The notes below the pieces were generated by a model. That model worked only from the letters and a program-made list of their open reading frames with translations. It ran no database searches and was not told where the DNA came from. DNA of 52,615 nt from an uncultured Verrucomicrobiales bacterium. GTDB taxonomy: Bacteria; Verrucomicrobiota; Verrucomicrobiia; Verrucomicrobiales; DEV007. The DNA is taken from contig CALLLI010000023.1 of the NCBI GenBank assembly GCA_938082635.1, positions 1 through 52,615 on the forward strand, read 5' to 3'. The translations under genes were made by a program, and so were the position numbers. This document shows positions 1-9,413 of this stretch, piece after piece. How positions within the stretch are numbered: position 1 is the stretch's first letter; every line of letters starts with the position of its first letter.

Positions 1-366
1 ATTTCGTTAGTCGAAGTAACGATAGAGAATACGGGTGTAATACCAAAAGTCGTGAGTGCGGATGACGGCTACACAGGAGCAGAGCAGATGAGCGAGTGCT
101 TGGCACTTGGAGTGAAGATCGTTAGTTTCAGCGGAGCTCGAAGAGAGCGCAACGGAGCCGAATCGGGAATCGGAGTGTTGAAGGCAGCGGAGAGATTTGG
201 TCAGCTAGCCACCTGTGGAATTGAGAATGTGCGAGGAGAGCTCCTGGAGAAAGTGATCAGTTACAACGCAATAAAAATTGTGAACTCGCGGAAACAGAAA
301 TACGAAGAAGAGAACGGCAAGAGATGGAACGCCGGATTGCCCGGGGGAAGGCAGGAAGTCTCCTAA
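1..366 (+). CDS. Transposase, C-terminal part (truncated by window edge)
   Basis: The frame is open from base 1, so the start lies outside the window. The visible 121 residues contain a pattern I associate with the end of ISNCY-like DDE transposases: a V-V-S-A-D-D-G-Y block, then G-V-K-I-V-S-F-S-G, then N-G-A-E-S-G-I, where the Glu of A-E-S would be the last catalytic acid, and a final R-G-E-L-L-E-K-V-I-S-Y-N-A block. The usual spacer between the S-G block and the A-E-S block seems shorter than I remember for the family, so a small internal deletion is possible. It stands alone next to an unrelated regulator, as expected for an inserted element. I cannot define the terminal inverted repeat because the left end is missing. 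Family membership is from memory. Confidence 0.6.
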   Translation: MSLVEVTIENTGVIPKVVSADDGYTGAEQMSECLALGVKIVSFSGARRERNGAESGIGVLKAAERFGQLATCGIENVRGELLEKVISYNAIKIVNSRKQKYEEENGKRWNAGLPGGRQEVS

Positions 367-540
367 CGAATTGGAATGTCACAGAGACAAAATAGAAGAG
401 AAACGTACGGACAAGACTGGCAGAGTCTTTGACATACATGGACAGTGATAGATCAAGTTCGGTTAGGAATTCACCAACGCACTACGCAAGCATGCGTTAT
501 AAAATCCATCAATCCAGTGAAAAATCAGATTGGGAGCATA

Positions 541-600
541 CCTGGCCATACCCCTTTTCGGATACGTTCTAGCTAAGCGGGCTTCTCGGCTATGGCCAGG
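541..600. repeat. Perfect 10-bp inverted repeat, 40-bp spacer
   Basis: CCTGGCCATA at 541-550 is exactly mirrored by TATGGCCAGG at 591-600. The right arm lies inside the 3' end of the minus-strand ArsR-methyltransferase gene and the left arm lies just beyond its stop. It could be a loose transcript-end hairpin for that gene or a mobile-element scar. No T-run follows directly, so it is not a classical terminator. Confidence 0.4.
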
Positions 601-1517
601 AGCACTTGGAAGTTCGGCTTCTCCTCTTCCTTGTGCACAATGGCGACTTCGGGACTGGCAAAGCCAGAGGTTTCGAGGAAGTCGAGCAGTTCCATCTCGG
701 AAAAGCCTAACCAAAGATCGGCGTAGAGTTCGCGCGCGTCTTCGAATTGGTGTTTGAGTAGGTCAAGGATGACGATGCGGCCGTTCGGTTTGAGAATACG
801 ATAGGCAGCATCGACGGCGCGCTGCGGCTTGGCGGCATGGTGCAGTGCCTGAGAGAAGAAGGCGACGTCGACGGTGGCGTCCTCGATCGGTGGGGCCATG
901 AGGTCGCCTAACCGGTATTCCAAGTTGAGGAAGCCGTGCTCCTTGGCAAGCCCGGCTCCGTATTCGACCATCTTCTCCGAGTTATCGACGGCGATGACGT
1001 GCTTGGCTTTCTGCGCGAGGAGTTGAGAGAAGGTGCCTTCGCCAGCTCCGAGATCAGCGATGACCATCGGTGGCATGAGTTTGAGAAGCATTTCGGCAAG
1101 GCCTTTCCAGGACCGACCCGGGATGTAGTGGCGGCCGAATTTCCCAGCGAGTTCGTTGAAATAGATCCGTGCCTTGTTTTGCCGCTTGCTCAGCACAACC
1201 GAGAGCGCGCGGCGGTCATCGGGAATGTCATCAATCTCGGAAGCCGCGGCGGCGACCACAGCCCAGAGTTGGTCGGTTTCGAGAGAATCGCCCTTCAATA
1301 GAGGCTGCGCGGCGTAGATACTGTGTTTTCCAGAGCGGCGGTCGGCGACCAGGCCGGCCCGTTTCAACTGTGCAAGCTGGGTGGAAATGCGGCTCTGGCC
1401 CATGCAGAGAATCTCCTGGAGCTCAGCGACGGAGAGTTCTTCCTCTCTGAGGAGCGATAGAATGCGGATCCGGGTGGGATCGGCGATGATTCGCAGCGAT
1501 TTAACGATTGACGGCAT
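573..1517 (-). CDS. ArsR-family regulator fused to SAM-dependent methyltransferase domain
   Basis: This 314-residue protein has two domains. Residues 1-75 form an ArsR winged helix-turn-helix; the recognition helix is near residues 41-56 (QSRISTQLAQLKRAGL). Residues about 150-310 form a class I methyltransferase fold: motif I D-L-G-A-G-E-G-T-F at 155-163, an acidic residue at the end of strand 2 (A-V-D-N-S, D178), and a C-terminal F-x-V-L-L-A strand. It is transcribed away from metK-ahcY and shares a 90-bp promoter region with them. ArsR-methyltransferase fusions of this layout include SahR, which represses SAM-cycle genes and senses S-adenosylhomocysteine. From that precedent I infer that this protein controls metK-ahcY, with the methyltransferase domain acting as the SAM/SAH sensor. 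The gene symbol is left empty because orthology to proteobacterial SahR is not shown. Confidence 0.85.
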   Translation of the reverse strand: MPSIVKSLRIIADPTRIRILSLLREEELSVAELQEILCMGQSRISTQLAQLKRAGLVADRRSGKHSIYAAQPLLKGDSLETDQLWAVVAAAASEIDDIPDDRRALSVVLSKRQNKARIYFNELAGKFGRHYIPGRSWKGLAEMLLKLMPPMVIADLGAGEGTFSQLLAQKAKHVIAVDNSEKMVEYGAGLAKEHGFLNLEYRLGDLMAPPIEDATVDVAFFSQALHHAAKPQRAVDAAYRILKPNGRIVILDLLKHQFEDARELYADLWLGFSEMELLDFLETSGFASPEVAIVHKEEEKPNFQVLLAIAEKPA

Positions 1518-1537
1518 GTGGGTCCAATCTATGTATC

Positions 1538-1563
1538 AACATATCATGATTTGTAAATATGTT
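1538..1563. promoter_or_regulatory. Candidate operator between the ArsR-type regulator and metK
   Basis: A 7-bp inverted repeat (AACATAT at 1538-1544, ATATGTT at 1557-1563) surrounds the palindrome ATCATGAT at 1543-1550. The site is AT-rich, unlike the neighbouring genes, and lies between the divergent starts at 1517 and 1607. ArsR proteins usually bind such imperfect AT-rich dyads overlapping their own and their target promoter. Operator function is inferred from position and symmetry. Confidence 0.5.
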
Positions 1564-1606
1564 CTCAGAGCCTGAGAGCATCACTTCCTTCATATACCAC
1601 AATCTT

Positions 1607-2788
1607 ATGGCCAATAGCACTATCTTCAGCTCCGAATCCGTCACCGAGGGTCATCCCGATAAGGTGGCTGACACCATCAGTGACTACATCGTCGACAAGT
1701 GTTTCGAGAACGACTCCACCAGCCGAGTCGCCTGTGAAACCTTGGTGAAAGACAACCTCGTCGTGCTGGCGGGTGAAATTACCACCGCATCCGAGTTCAA
1801 CTATCAGGAGACGGTGCGCGATGCTATCCGCGAGATCGGTTACACCAATGATGACTGCATGTTCCATGCGGACACTTTTTTATTCATCAACGCTCTGAGT
1901 AAGCAGTCTCCTGACATTGCGCAAGGCGTGGACGCTGCAGCTGCCGAGGGTAAGGACACTTCTGAGCAGGGTGCTGGCGACCAAGGCCTGATGTTTGGTT
2001 ATGCCTGCACGGAGACACCGCAGCTCATGCCGGCTCCGATTGTTTACTCCCATCAGTTAGGCCGCGAACTTACGCGTCTCCGCAAAGATGGCGACCTCAA
2101 ATGGCTCCGTCCCGATTCTAAAACGCAGGTTTCCTGTGAATATGACGGTGACAAGCTCGTGCGCGTTTCTGCCGTGGTCGTTTCTACCCAACATGCGGAA
2201 GGTGTTTCTCACAATGAGATCAAGTCATCTCTCACCGAGCAGCTGATCAACAAGGTGCTCCCTGCGGAAAAAGTTGATTCTAACACGGAGATTCTCATCA
2301 ACCCGACGGGCAAGTTCGTCATCGGTGGCCCTCAAGGCGACTGTGGCCTGACGGGTAGGAAGATCATTGTCGATACTTACGGTGGCATGGGCCGTCACGG
2401 TGGCGGTGCTTTTTCCGGGAAAGATCCGAGTAAAGTGGACCGTTCAGCGGCTTACATGTGCCGCTGGGTGGCCAAGAACGTCGTGGCTGCTGGTTTGGCT
2501 GATCGCTGTGAACTCCAAGTCGCTTATGCGATTGGTTACCCGAATCCGGTCAGTATCAGCGTGAACACCTTTGGCACGGGCAACCTCTCCGATGAGAAGA
2601 TTGTGGAGGCTGTGAAGGCCGTCTTCTCCTTCAAGCCCGCCGAAATCGTGAGCCAACTCAACCTCCTCCGTCCGATCTACCGTGAAACGACGAACTACGG
2701 TCACTTCGGTCGCGAAGACAATTTGAATGCCCTTACCTGGGAGAAGAAAGACAAGGTCGACGACTTGAAGAAGGCTGCTGGCGTCTAA
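1607..2788 (+). CDS. metK: S-adenosylmethionine synthase
   Basis: Makes S-adenosylmethionine from methionine and ATP in the cytoplasm. The 393-residue protein starts with [12 protein letters not shown] (H16 is the ATP-site His, followed by D18 and K19), carries G-A-G-D-Q-G at about residues 122-127, and has the glycine-rich [22 protein letters not shown] loop. An in-frame ATG at 1559 would add 16 residues not expected in the family and would overlap the candidate operator, so 1607 is chosen; neither start has a clear ribosome binding site. ahcY follows 36 bp downstream, so the two probably form one transcript coupling SAM synthesis to removal of its by-product. The divergent ArsR-methyltransferase gene is the likely repressor. 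Confidence 0.97.
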   Translation: MANSTIFSSESVTEGHPDKVADTISDYIVDKCFENDSTSRVACETLVKDNLVVLAGEITTASEFNYQETVRDAIREIGYTNDDCMFHADTFLFINALSKQSPDIAQGVDAAAAEGKDTSEQGAGDQGLMFGYACTETPQLMPAPIVYSHQLGRELTRLRKDGDLKWLRPDSKTQVSCEYDGDKLVRVSAVVVSTQHAEGVSHNEIKSSLTEQLINKVLPAEKVDSNTEILINPTGKFVIGGPQGDCGLTGRKIIVDTYGGMGRHGGGAFSGKDPSKVDRSAAYMCRWVAKNVVAAGLADRCELQVAYAIGYPNPVSISVNTFGTGNLSDEKIVEAVKAVFSFKPAEIVSQLNLLRPIYRETTNYGHFGREDNLNALTWEKKDKVDDLKKAAGV

Positions 2789-2824
2789 CCAATCATTCTC
2801 TCGATACCCTAATTAATTTATTAT

Positions 2825-4243
2825 ATGAGCGTACCTGCAAACAACGACTACAAAGTCGCTGACCTATCCCTGGCCGATTTCGGTCGCAAAGAAATTGAAA
2901 TCGCCGAGAAGGAAATGCCCGGTCTTGTCGCTATCCGCGACAAGTATGCGGCTGACAAGCCTCTCCAAGGCGTCCGCATCATGGGCTCCTTGCACATGAC
3001 GATCCAAACGGCTGTCCTCATCGAGACCCTCGTGGCGCTCGGTGCCGATGTCCGCTGGTGTTCTTGCAACATCTTCTCGACCCAAGATCACGCCGCCGCT
3101 GCGATCGCAGAAACTGGTGTGCCTGTCTTCGCCTGGAAAGGCGAGACCTTGGAAGAATACTGGTGGTGCACCGACCGTGCCCTCAGCTACCCCGGTGGTC
3201 TCGGTCCACACATGATCGTCGACGATGGTGGCGATGCCACTCTGCTCATCCACAAAGGCTACGAGCTCGAGAACGGTTCTGATTGGGTCAACAGCGAAGC
3301 CGATAGCCACGAAGAGAGTGTCATCAAAGACCTCCTCAAAGAGATCCACACAAAGACGCCTAAGCGTTGGCACGACGTGGTCAGCGAGTGGAAAGGTGTT
3401 TCTGAAGAAACCACCACCGGTGTCCACCGTCTCTATCAAATGGTCGAGGCTGGCAGCTTGCTAGTGCCTGCGATCAACGTGAACGACTCCGTCACGAAGT
3501 CCAAGTTCGACAACCTCTACGGTTGCCGCGAGTCCCTCATCGATGGCATCAAACGTGCTACTGACGTGATGATCGCCGGCAAAGTGGCTGTCATTTGTGG
3601 CTACGGCGATGTTGGCAAAGGCTGTGCGCAGGCTATGCGTGGCATGGGTGCCCAGGTGGTCATTACTGAGATCGATCCTATCTGTGCGCTGCAAGCAGCA
3701 ATGGAAGGCTTCCGCGTCATGCCAGTTGAAGATACGTTAGGCTGGGGAGATATCTACGTCACCACGACTGGTAACAAAGACATCATCCGCATCGAGCACA
3801 TGGCCAAGATGAAGGACCAGGCCACGGTCTGTAACATTGGTCACTTCGACAACGAGATTCAAATTGACGCCCTCGAGAACTACAAAGGCATCAAGAAGGT
3901 CAACATCAAGCCTCAGGTCGACCGCTATGAGTTCCCCGAAGGCCATGCCATCTTCATGCTCGCTGAAGGTCGCCTAGTGAACCTTGGTTGCGCCACTGGC
4001 CACCCAAGCTTCGTCATGTCGAATAGCTTTGCTAACCAAGTGTTAGCGCAGCTCGACCTCTGGGCAAACAAGGAGACGTATGAGAACAAAGTCTATCTCA
4101 TTGCCAAGCACCTTGATGAAGAAGTCGCTCGCCTCCACCTCGAGAAGATCGGTGCCAAGCTCACCATCCTCAGCGACGATCAAGCCGAGTACATCGGTGT
4201 CTCTCAGGAAGGCCCCTTCAAGCCCGAGCACTACCGCTACTAG
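2825..4243 (+). CDS. ahcY: S-adenosylhomocysteine hydrolase (adenosylhomocysteinase)
   Basis: Reversibly splits S-adenosylhomocysteine into adenosine and homocysteine using bound NAD, which relieves product inhibition of methyltransferases. The 472-residue length matches the long bacterial form. Visible landmarks are G-S-L-H-M-T (H57), [12 protein letters not shown], the D-D-G-G-D-A-T-L substrate loop near residues 133-140, the NAD-binding G-Y-G-D-V-G-K-G at 259-266, and the C-terminal K-P-E-H-Y-R-Y that completes the partner subunit's cofactor site. It is the second gene of metK-ahcY and is followed by a strong hairpin terminator, so the operon probably ends here. Confidence 0.98.
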   Translation: MSVPANNDYKVADLSLADFGRKEIEIAEKEMPGLVAIRDKYAADKPLQGVRIMGSLHMTIQTAVLIETLVALGADVRWCSCNIFSTQDHAAAAIAETGVPVFAWKGETLEEYWWCTDRALSYPGGLGPHMIVDDGGDATLLIHKGYELENGSDWVNSEADSHEESVIKDLLKEIHTKTPKRWHDVVSEWKGVSEETTTGVHRLYQMVEAGSLLVPAINVNDSVTKSKFDNLYGCRESLIDGIKRATDVMIAGKVAVICGYGDVGKGCAQAMRGMGAQVVITEIDPICALQAAMEGFRVMPVEDTLGWGDIYVTTTGNKDIIRIEHMAKMKDQATVCNIGHFDNEIQIDALENYKGIKKVNIKPQVDRYEFPEGHAIFMLAEGRLVNLGCATGHPSFVMSNSFANQVLAQLDLWANKETYENKVYLIAKHLDEEVARLHLEKIGAKLTILSDDQAEYIGVSQEGPFKPEHYRY

Positions 4244-4275
4244 GCAACGACTTTACCCTAAAGGCTACAGCAACG

Positions 4276-4308
4276 AAGCCGTCGTGCGATCTATTCGCGC
4301 GGCGGCTT
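4276..4308 (+). terminator. Hairpin terminator after ahcY
   Basis: Arms 4276-4288 and 4296-4308 pair over 13 bp (AAGCCGTCGTGCG against CGCGCGGCGGCTT), counting two G-U pairs, around a 7-nt loop. The arm ends in CTTTG, a short T-tract. It lies 33 bp beyond the ahcY stop and closes the metK-ahcY transcript. Confidence 0.7.
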
Positions 4309-4390
4309 TGTCGTATCAAGGACAGACGCTTTTCACGCGCCCCACGCCAGCCTAGCGAGTGGTTGACGGAGATAAGCGTTCTTGGTGCAC

Positions 4391-7002
4391 ATGTGTCGCG
4401 CATATTATTCAATGGGGTGGTGTCTCTTTATTGAGGTGCTGATAGTTTTTTTTAGTGCCTTTTCAGTTCAGGCTCAGTCGGGCAAGCTTGCGGGCTATTG
4501 GAACAACACCACCTTTGGCTCGTTCGGGCCGGTCATCCTTTATGTGGAGATCAGCTTGACTGAGATCAGTCTGCGTCTGGAGACAGACGGCCCTCAGGAT
4601 GGCATCCCTCCGTTTGAGTTGACTTCCCCACTTCGGTCTACCGGTGGCTCGGCCAAGATCGCCGGGCATCCAACGTTGGGGAATGTGGATGGCTCTGTCA
4701 CACTGATGGGATACATCAATGTTAGTTTAGCGGATGTGCCGCACGAGAAGATCCAGGCAGGCTCAGCAGCCGGAAAGTTCGATTTCGAAAAGCTAACGCT
4801 TACCTTGGATTATCGGATTCGTTTCCGGACAGACACTCCTGAAGATCAACTCGTCGAAGGCGTTGACTACTCACTTGGAAACGTGACTGCGTCGACTGTC
4901 GTAGAGCCGAGGTTCGAATATATCTACCCCCGTCCCATGGGAGATGATCTGAGGACGCTGACGGTAGGGAAGGATGGTAGGGGGGATGTACTTGTCATTG
5001 CGGGTGGGCACACATTGCTTGGACATTCTGGCGAGAGCTTTCTCGAAACCACCTTTCCTCCTGAGGTTCGATTGCGATCGTTTCTGGGGGTGGCCTATGA
5101 TGGGACCGGCTGGGCAGCGTTTGACGACCGAGGGCAGACGTATCGGTCCACTGATGGCATCCGATGGGAAGAATCTGGAAGGCTTCTGGAGGGAGCTAGT
5201 TATCAGGACATCGCACCGGGAACAGAACCAGGCAGGTTCACCTTTGTTGGTCTGAATGGGCGGATAGACGAGTATCTGCTAGGGAGATGGGCGGATCAGC
5301 TTGCCCCTGCGGTGTCGTGGACCGAGCCGGGTGAACCTGATCTGCGCTGCGCGAAAGCGACTGGAGGCGATGTTTATGTTGGCGGTGCCGCAGGCACCAT
5401 CGTTCGCTGGCAGAGCAGTGCCGCAACTGCCGCTGTAGAGAATATACCCGGGGCAGAGACGGTTGCTGATCTCGATCTAGGTGAGACTCTGCTTGTGGCA
5501 ACGACTACGACGTCGGGTGGATCAACTGGTCTCACCTACAATCGCCCTCGTGATGGCGATGCTTGGGAGACCGCTGGGCTAGCAAAGAATTTCCTCTCCG
5601 TGGTCTACAACCCGACGACGTCAAAGTTTCTCCTGTCAGGGCCGAATGGCTTCTATTCCATCTACGGTGACGACTTGGGTGAGCCTGAGATTACGCGTTT
5701 CAGCACTTGGCCTCAGCTTCGGGCTGCTGCGGCGGGGGATCATTTCTACGCGACAGGTCCCAGTGGTAGCTTTGCAAGGATCGGTGCCGATGGGCTCCTC
5801 ACGGAATTTCATGAGCGTCCCTTTGAATGGCCTTTCTACGACATGGGGCGGATCGCTGATCAGATACTCATGTTTTCCCGGTTTGGTCGTGTATTTACGT
5901 CGGCTGATTTCGCGAACAGTTTTAAGGAATATAGAATATTCAGCGGCTTCAACTCTCCGAGTCCGAGGACCAGTGTGAACCTACCGGATGGGAGGTTGCT
6001 GTTGTTCACGGATGAACTACCTGGGGCAGCGCTGACCAGCGATGGCGTCACGTGGGAAACGATCACGCCCCTGCTGAACCCTGAAGGTGGGGTTACGGCT
6101 CCTTGGATTCGCTCTGCGGCGATCAACAACGCAGGCTTAATCTTGGCGGTATCATTGCGACAAGGAGATTCAATGGTTCTGACGACGACGCCGGAGAACC
6201 CTCAGGTCTTCGAGGTCTTGGGACGAGACTTCTTCAATCCCGTTGTTGCCATTGTGGTGTGGCCGCACAGGAACGTTTTCTAAGGGCCGGAAAGAGTTTT
6301 CAAACTAGCGTGGACGGACGGGCATGGGCGAACATTCCCGGGAGCGAGACGCCACGGAATTTCACGGCTGTCTACTACGATGAGCTTCGTGAGTTTGGTC
6401 TCGCAGGCACGAGCACCGGACGTCTTTACCGCAGCGCCTTCCCCTTCGAAACCGCAGTCGAAGTTCTCTCGCCGGTGACGTCCGAGATTGTCGACATGAC
6501 GGATGCTGGAGATGGGCGCATCGCTCTTCTAACGAAGGATGGAAAGATTGCCATGACGAGTGGCGGCGACTTTCAACTCTTCGATCAAGTCGATGGTGCT
6601 TACTTTGGTCTCTATTACGACGAGCCAAGCAAGAGTCTGTTTGCCCATGGGAACAATGGTGTGCTAGCGCGTTACCAAATTGAACGGGTCGAACTACCAT
6701 TGACGGCGTGGAAGCGCTGGCGAGCAGAACATTTCAATGAAGCTCAGCTGAGAAATGTTAGCGTTAGTGGTCCCTTTGTCGATCCTGATGGCGATGACAA
6801 TTGGAATGTCTTTGAGTTTGGCGCGAATGGGCATCCGTGGGAGCGCGATCCGCCAATCCGCTTGCGTCCGTTCTCGGACGTGGGTGAGTTTGGCGCTTTT
6901 GTTGGTTTTGATCTATGACTGAATGTCGGCATCGAAGACTTCTTTCGATTTGAGACTGAGGTCTCAGGCGACGACGGTCTGCGGATCACGCCTAAGTTCT
7001 AG
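4391..7002 (+). pseudogene. Large secreted protein, broken by a frameshift and an in-frame stop
   Basis: The gene begins with a signal peptide (M-C-R-A-Y-Y-S-M-G-W-C-L-F-I-E-V-L-I-V-F..., ending near V-Q-A-Q) and runs in one frame to 6283. Coding-like sequence then continues in another frame from about 6255. One missing base near 6252-6258 would rejoin them as V-A-I-x-G-V-A-A-Q-E-R-F-L-R-A-G-K-S-F. The restored frame hits TGA at 6916-6918 and then reads on for 27 residues to TAG at 7000-7002. The body has repeated D-G-x-x-W blocks (S-T-D-G-I-R-W-E, T-S-D-G-V-T-W-E-T-I, S-V-D-G-R-A-W) typical of photosynthesis-system/BNR-like beta-propeller repeats in Verrucomicrobial exported proteins. The tail D-P-D-G-D-D-N-W-N-V-F-E-F-G is a decayed form of a common C-terminal module. 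The start could be 4382 (TTG), 4391 or 4412. The stop overlaps that of the convergent exporter gene. It may be a true pseudogene or reflect sequence errors. Confidence 0.75.
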
Positions 7003-9395
7003 TCCGGCAAGCGGTCGTGGAGTTCCTTCTTGTGAAGGAAGCGCCACCAATGCGGCACGAGGAAGATGGCCGTGACCATGGTGATGAGGATGCCTATGGC
7101 GCAGAGTTGACCTAACTGAGGCAAGCCGCCGTAGCGTGCAGACATGAGTGAAGCAAAGCCAACTGCTGTTGTGGTGCCGCAAAGGATGAGGGCGCGTCCG
7201 ATATTGGCTCGGATCGCAGCCACGTTTCCGTGAGTACGGCGCAGGGCGAGAATGACGTGAATGCTATAGTCGAGGCCGAGGCCCAATAACAAAGGAATGG
7301 CACCTATGTTGACGATGTTCCAATCAAGCTTGATCAGGCGCATGACGGCCATGAGAGCGGCCGCGCTTGAGCCTAACAAGAGGATCGAGAGGCAGACGCC
7401 TTTGATCGAACGGAAGACGATGGCGAGAAGCACAAGAAGCACGATCACCGTGGGAATCACCACTTGTTTGACGTCGTGAAGGAGAACGGGGCGGATCTCT
7501 GGGCCGAGAAACTCCCAGCCGACGGGCCGTAAGCCAACTTTGTTCAGTTCGGCTACGGTCTCGAGTGGGAGAATGAAATGCCCTTCATGCAGTCGCACAA
7601 AGGCGATCGCAAGACGTTGGTTCGGAGTGGTTACCATGAGCCTATCAAGAAGCCAGTGACTCGTTGGATCTTCGACGTTGAAGCGGTCGCCGCTTTGCAA
7701 GAACTGCCGCCATGTGGCGAAGACGCGTTTGGTCAGAGTCAGCGCTTCGTCAACGAACTCATCGCCTTCAGCCTTGGCCATGATCGAGGCCTCGGTTTGA
7801 ATCAGTTCGCGCAGCATGGTGAGATTGTCTCTTTGGAAATTCGCATGGGGCCAGAGCCGCGTTGGAATCATGATGCTCTCTGCTTCCGGAGAGTTATCGA
7901 GAATAGCTTGGCCTTTTTCGAAGATCTCTAGCATCTGAACATCCGACTCGGCATCTGCCATGAGCGTGAGCGTGCGGCCATCACCGCCTAGTCGTTTTGT
8001 GATTCGATTATAGAGTTCAACAGAAACTTGGCGTTGATCTGGGCGAAGTTCCTCTGGATCGGAGTTGAGAGGAGGGAAGCCTTGGGAAATAAGCACGATC
8101 ACGGTCAGCGCGAAGAGAGTAGCCGTTCCCCATCGGCCGACAGAGCTTGATCCCAACCAGGGTTTGGGAGATGAAGCCAACGAACTTCTGGTGCAACGGA
8201 GCCTCCCCAAGGCTTCAGCATAAGGGAAGATCATCATGAATGCGCCGACACAGACGCCGATGGCCACCATGGTGCCTAACTGAGCGGCTCCTGGCATGAT
8301 GCTACGATTAAGGGCGAGGAAGACGCAGGCGGTGGTTAAGGCCGCCCATCCGATGCAGCGTCCAAAGAGTCGTCGTAGCGTGCGTGGATCTTTGTCAGAG
8401 CAGCAGGCTTCTTGATAGATCACGAAGCCATAGTCCACCGCTAGTCCCATGAGAATGGCAGCAAAGCCGACGGCCATGGCGCTCAGTTCTGAATAGATCA
8501 TCTGCCCGATCAGCAGAGTGATGACGAAGGTCACGTAGAGTGACGTTAACAAGAGGATGAGTGGAAGAATGCGCCTATAGAGAAGCCCGAAGAGCACGGC
8601 GACAAACCCCATGGTGATGAGAACAGAGATCAGGAGATCTTTCCGAAGGGCATTGGTTACCTCGGTCATGTAGATTTTGCGTCCCGTCAGTTGAATCAGC
8701 GTGCCATCCGAAAGATCGGGATGGGCTGTGCGCCAGTTGTCTATAGCGGTCCAGACGGTTTTCTGCCAGGCGACAACATCTTTGCCTCCTTTGAGCTTTG
8801 CTGAGGGTACTGCTAGGATGATGCGCAGTTCTCCGTCGTCTGAGACAAACCCCAGTTTCGTGGCTTCCTCTAGGCGAAAGTTTCCAGCTTGGTCGCCGAA
8901 GTCTGATAGATTGATAGGATCATGCGAGACGCGTGTGACGTCTTTCATGTTCATCGAGTTCTCCAAGATGTCGAGACTCGCAGCCAGCTCGCGTTCGACA
9001 CCGTCGCCCGTAAGTTTCTCGACTAACGTTTGCAGCTGCTCGGGTGGGCCGTTCGCCCATAGGTAGGCAAGTAGCTCGCCCATTTGCGCAGGATTCTCTT
9101 CCCAAGGTGGTTTGCTACTGAGCGATCGGAAGAGATCTTGGCGTTGTTCAAGGAACGCAGTTAGAGAGGCCGTCGCTTCGTCCCCGACGGCAATGTCCGA
9201 TTGGGTGACTGCGATGAGAATGTCGTTTTGTGAAGCAAATGCCGTATCATACGTCCGCAATGCTCCTACCTGCGGTAGGCCTTGCGGCATGAGGTTGAGT
9301 GGGTCCGCATCGAAATCGATGTGGAAGAATGCCTGCCAAGATAGCAACCCCAGGGCGACGAGTGCCAGCAGTGCGCCTAGCACACGTTTTAACAT
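6999..9395 (-). CDS. MMPL/RND-family exporter (HpnN-like)
   Basis: This 798-residue inner-membrane protein has the duplicated RND layout: one N-terminal helix (residues about 5-25), a large periplasmic domain, five helices around residues 255-410, then a second set (one helix near 430, a second periplasmic domain, five helices near 650-785). The second helix bundle carries G-L-G-L-D-Y-S-I-H and the first G-L-A-V-D-Y-G-F-V; these G-x-x-x-D-Y motifs mark proton-driven MMPL transporters. The closest named relatives I recall are the hopanoid exporter HpnN and its homologues, but no hopanoid gene is present, so the substrate is unknown (lipid-like cargo is the usual guess). Its stop codon overlaps that of the convergent broken gene. 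The PVC cytochrome gene lies 18 bp upstream on the same strand, suggesting cotranscription. Confidence 0.85.
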   Translation of the reverse strand: MLKRVLGALLALVALGLLSWQAFFHIDFDADPLNLMPQGLPQVGALRTYDTAFASQNDILIAVTQSDIAVGDEATASLTAFLEQRQDLFRSLSSKPPWEENPAQMGELLAYLWANGPPEQLQTLVEKLTGDGVERELAASLDILENSMNMKDVTRVSHDPINLSDFGDQAGNFRLEEATKLGFVSDDGELRIILAVPSAKLKGGKDVVAWQKTVWTAIDNWRTAHPDLSDGTLIQLTGRKIYMTEVTNALRKDLLISVLITMGFVAVLFGLLYRRILPLILLLTSLYVTFVITLLIGQMIYSELSAMAVGFAAILMGLAVDYGFVIYQEACCSDKDPRTLRRLFGRCIGWAALTTACVFLALNRSIMPGAAQLGTMVAIGVCVGAFMMIFPYAEALGRLRCTRSSLASSPKPWLGSSSVGRWGTATLFALTVIVLISQGFPPLNSDPEELRPDQRQVSVELYNRITKRLGGDGRTLTLMADAESDVQMLEIFEKGQAILDNSPEAESIMIPTRLWPHANFQRDNLTMLRELIQTEASIMAKAEGDEFVDEALTLTKRVFATWRQFLQSGDRFNVEDPTSHWLLDRLMVTTPNQRLAIAFVRLHEGHFILPLETVAELNKVGLRPVGWEFLGPEIRPVLLHDVKQVVIPTVIVLLVLLAIVFRSIKGVCLSILLLGSSAAALMAVMRLIKLDWNIVNIGAIPLLLGLGLDYSIHVILALRRTHGNVAAIRANIGRALILCGTTTAVGFASLMSARYGGLPQLGQLCAIGILITMVTAIFLVPHWWRFLHKKELHDRLPD

Positions 9396-9413
9396 AGGGT
9401 AGTATTAGAAGAG

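Noticed and set aside
1559-1606. Earlier start for metK adding 16 residues
   Set aside because: The extension has no homology and would place the start on the operator; the standard N-terminus begins at 1607.
1518-1606. SAM or SAH riboswitch ahead of metK
   Set aside because: The leader is under 90 bp and AT-rich with a simple dyad; no riboswitch core or P1 helix pairing was found. A protein repressor explains control better.
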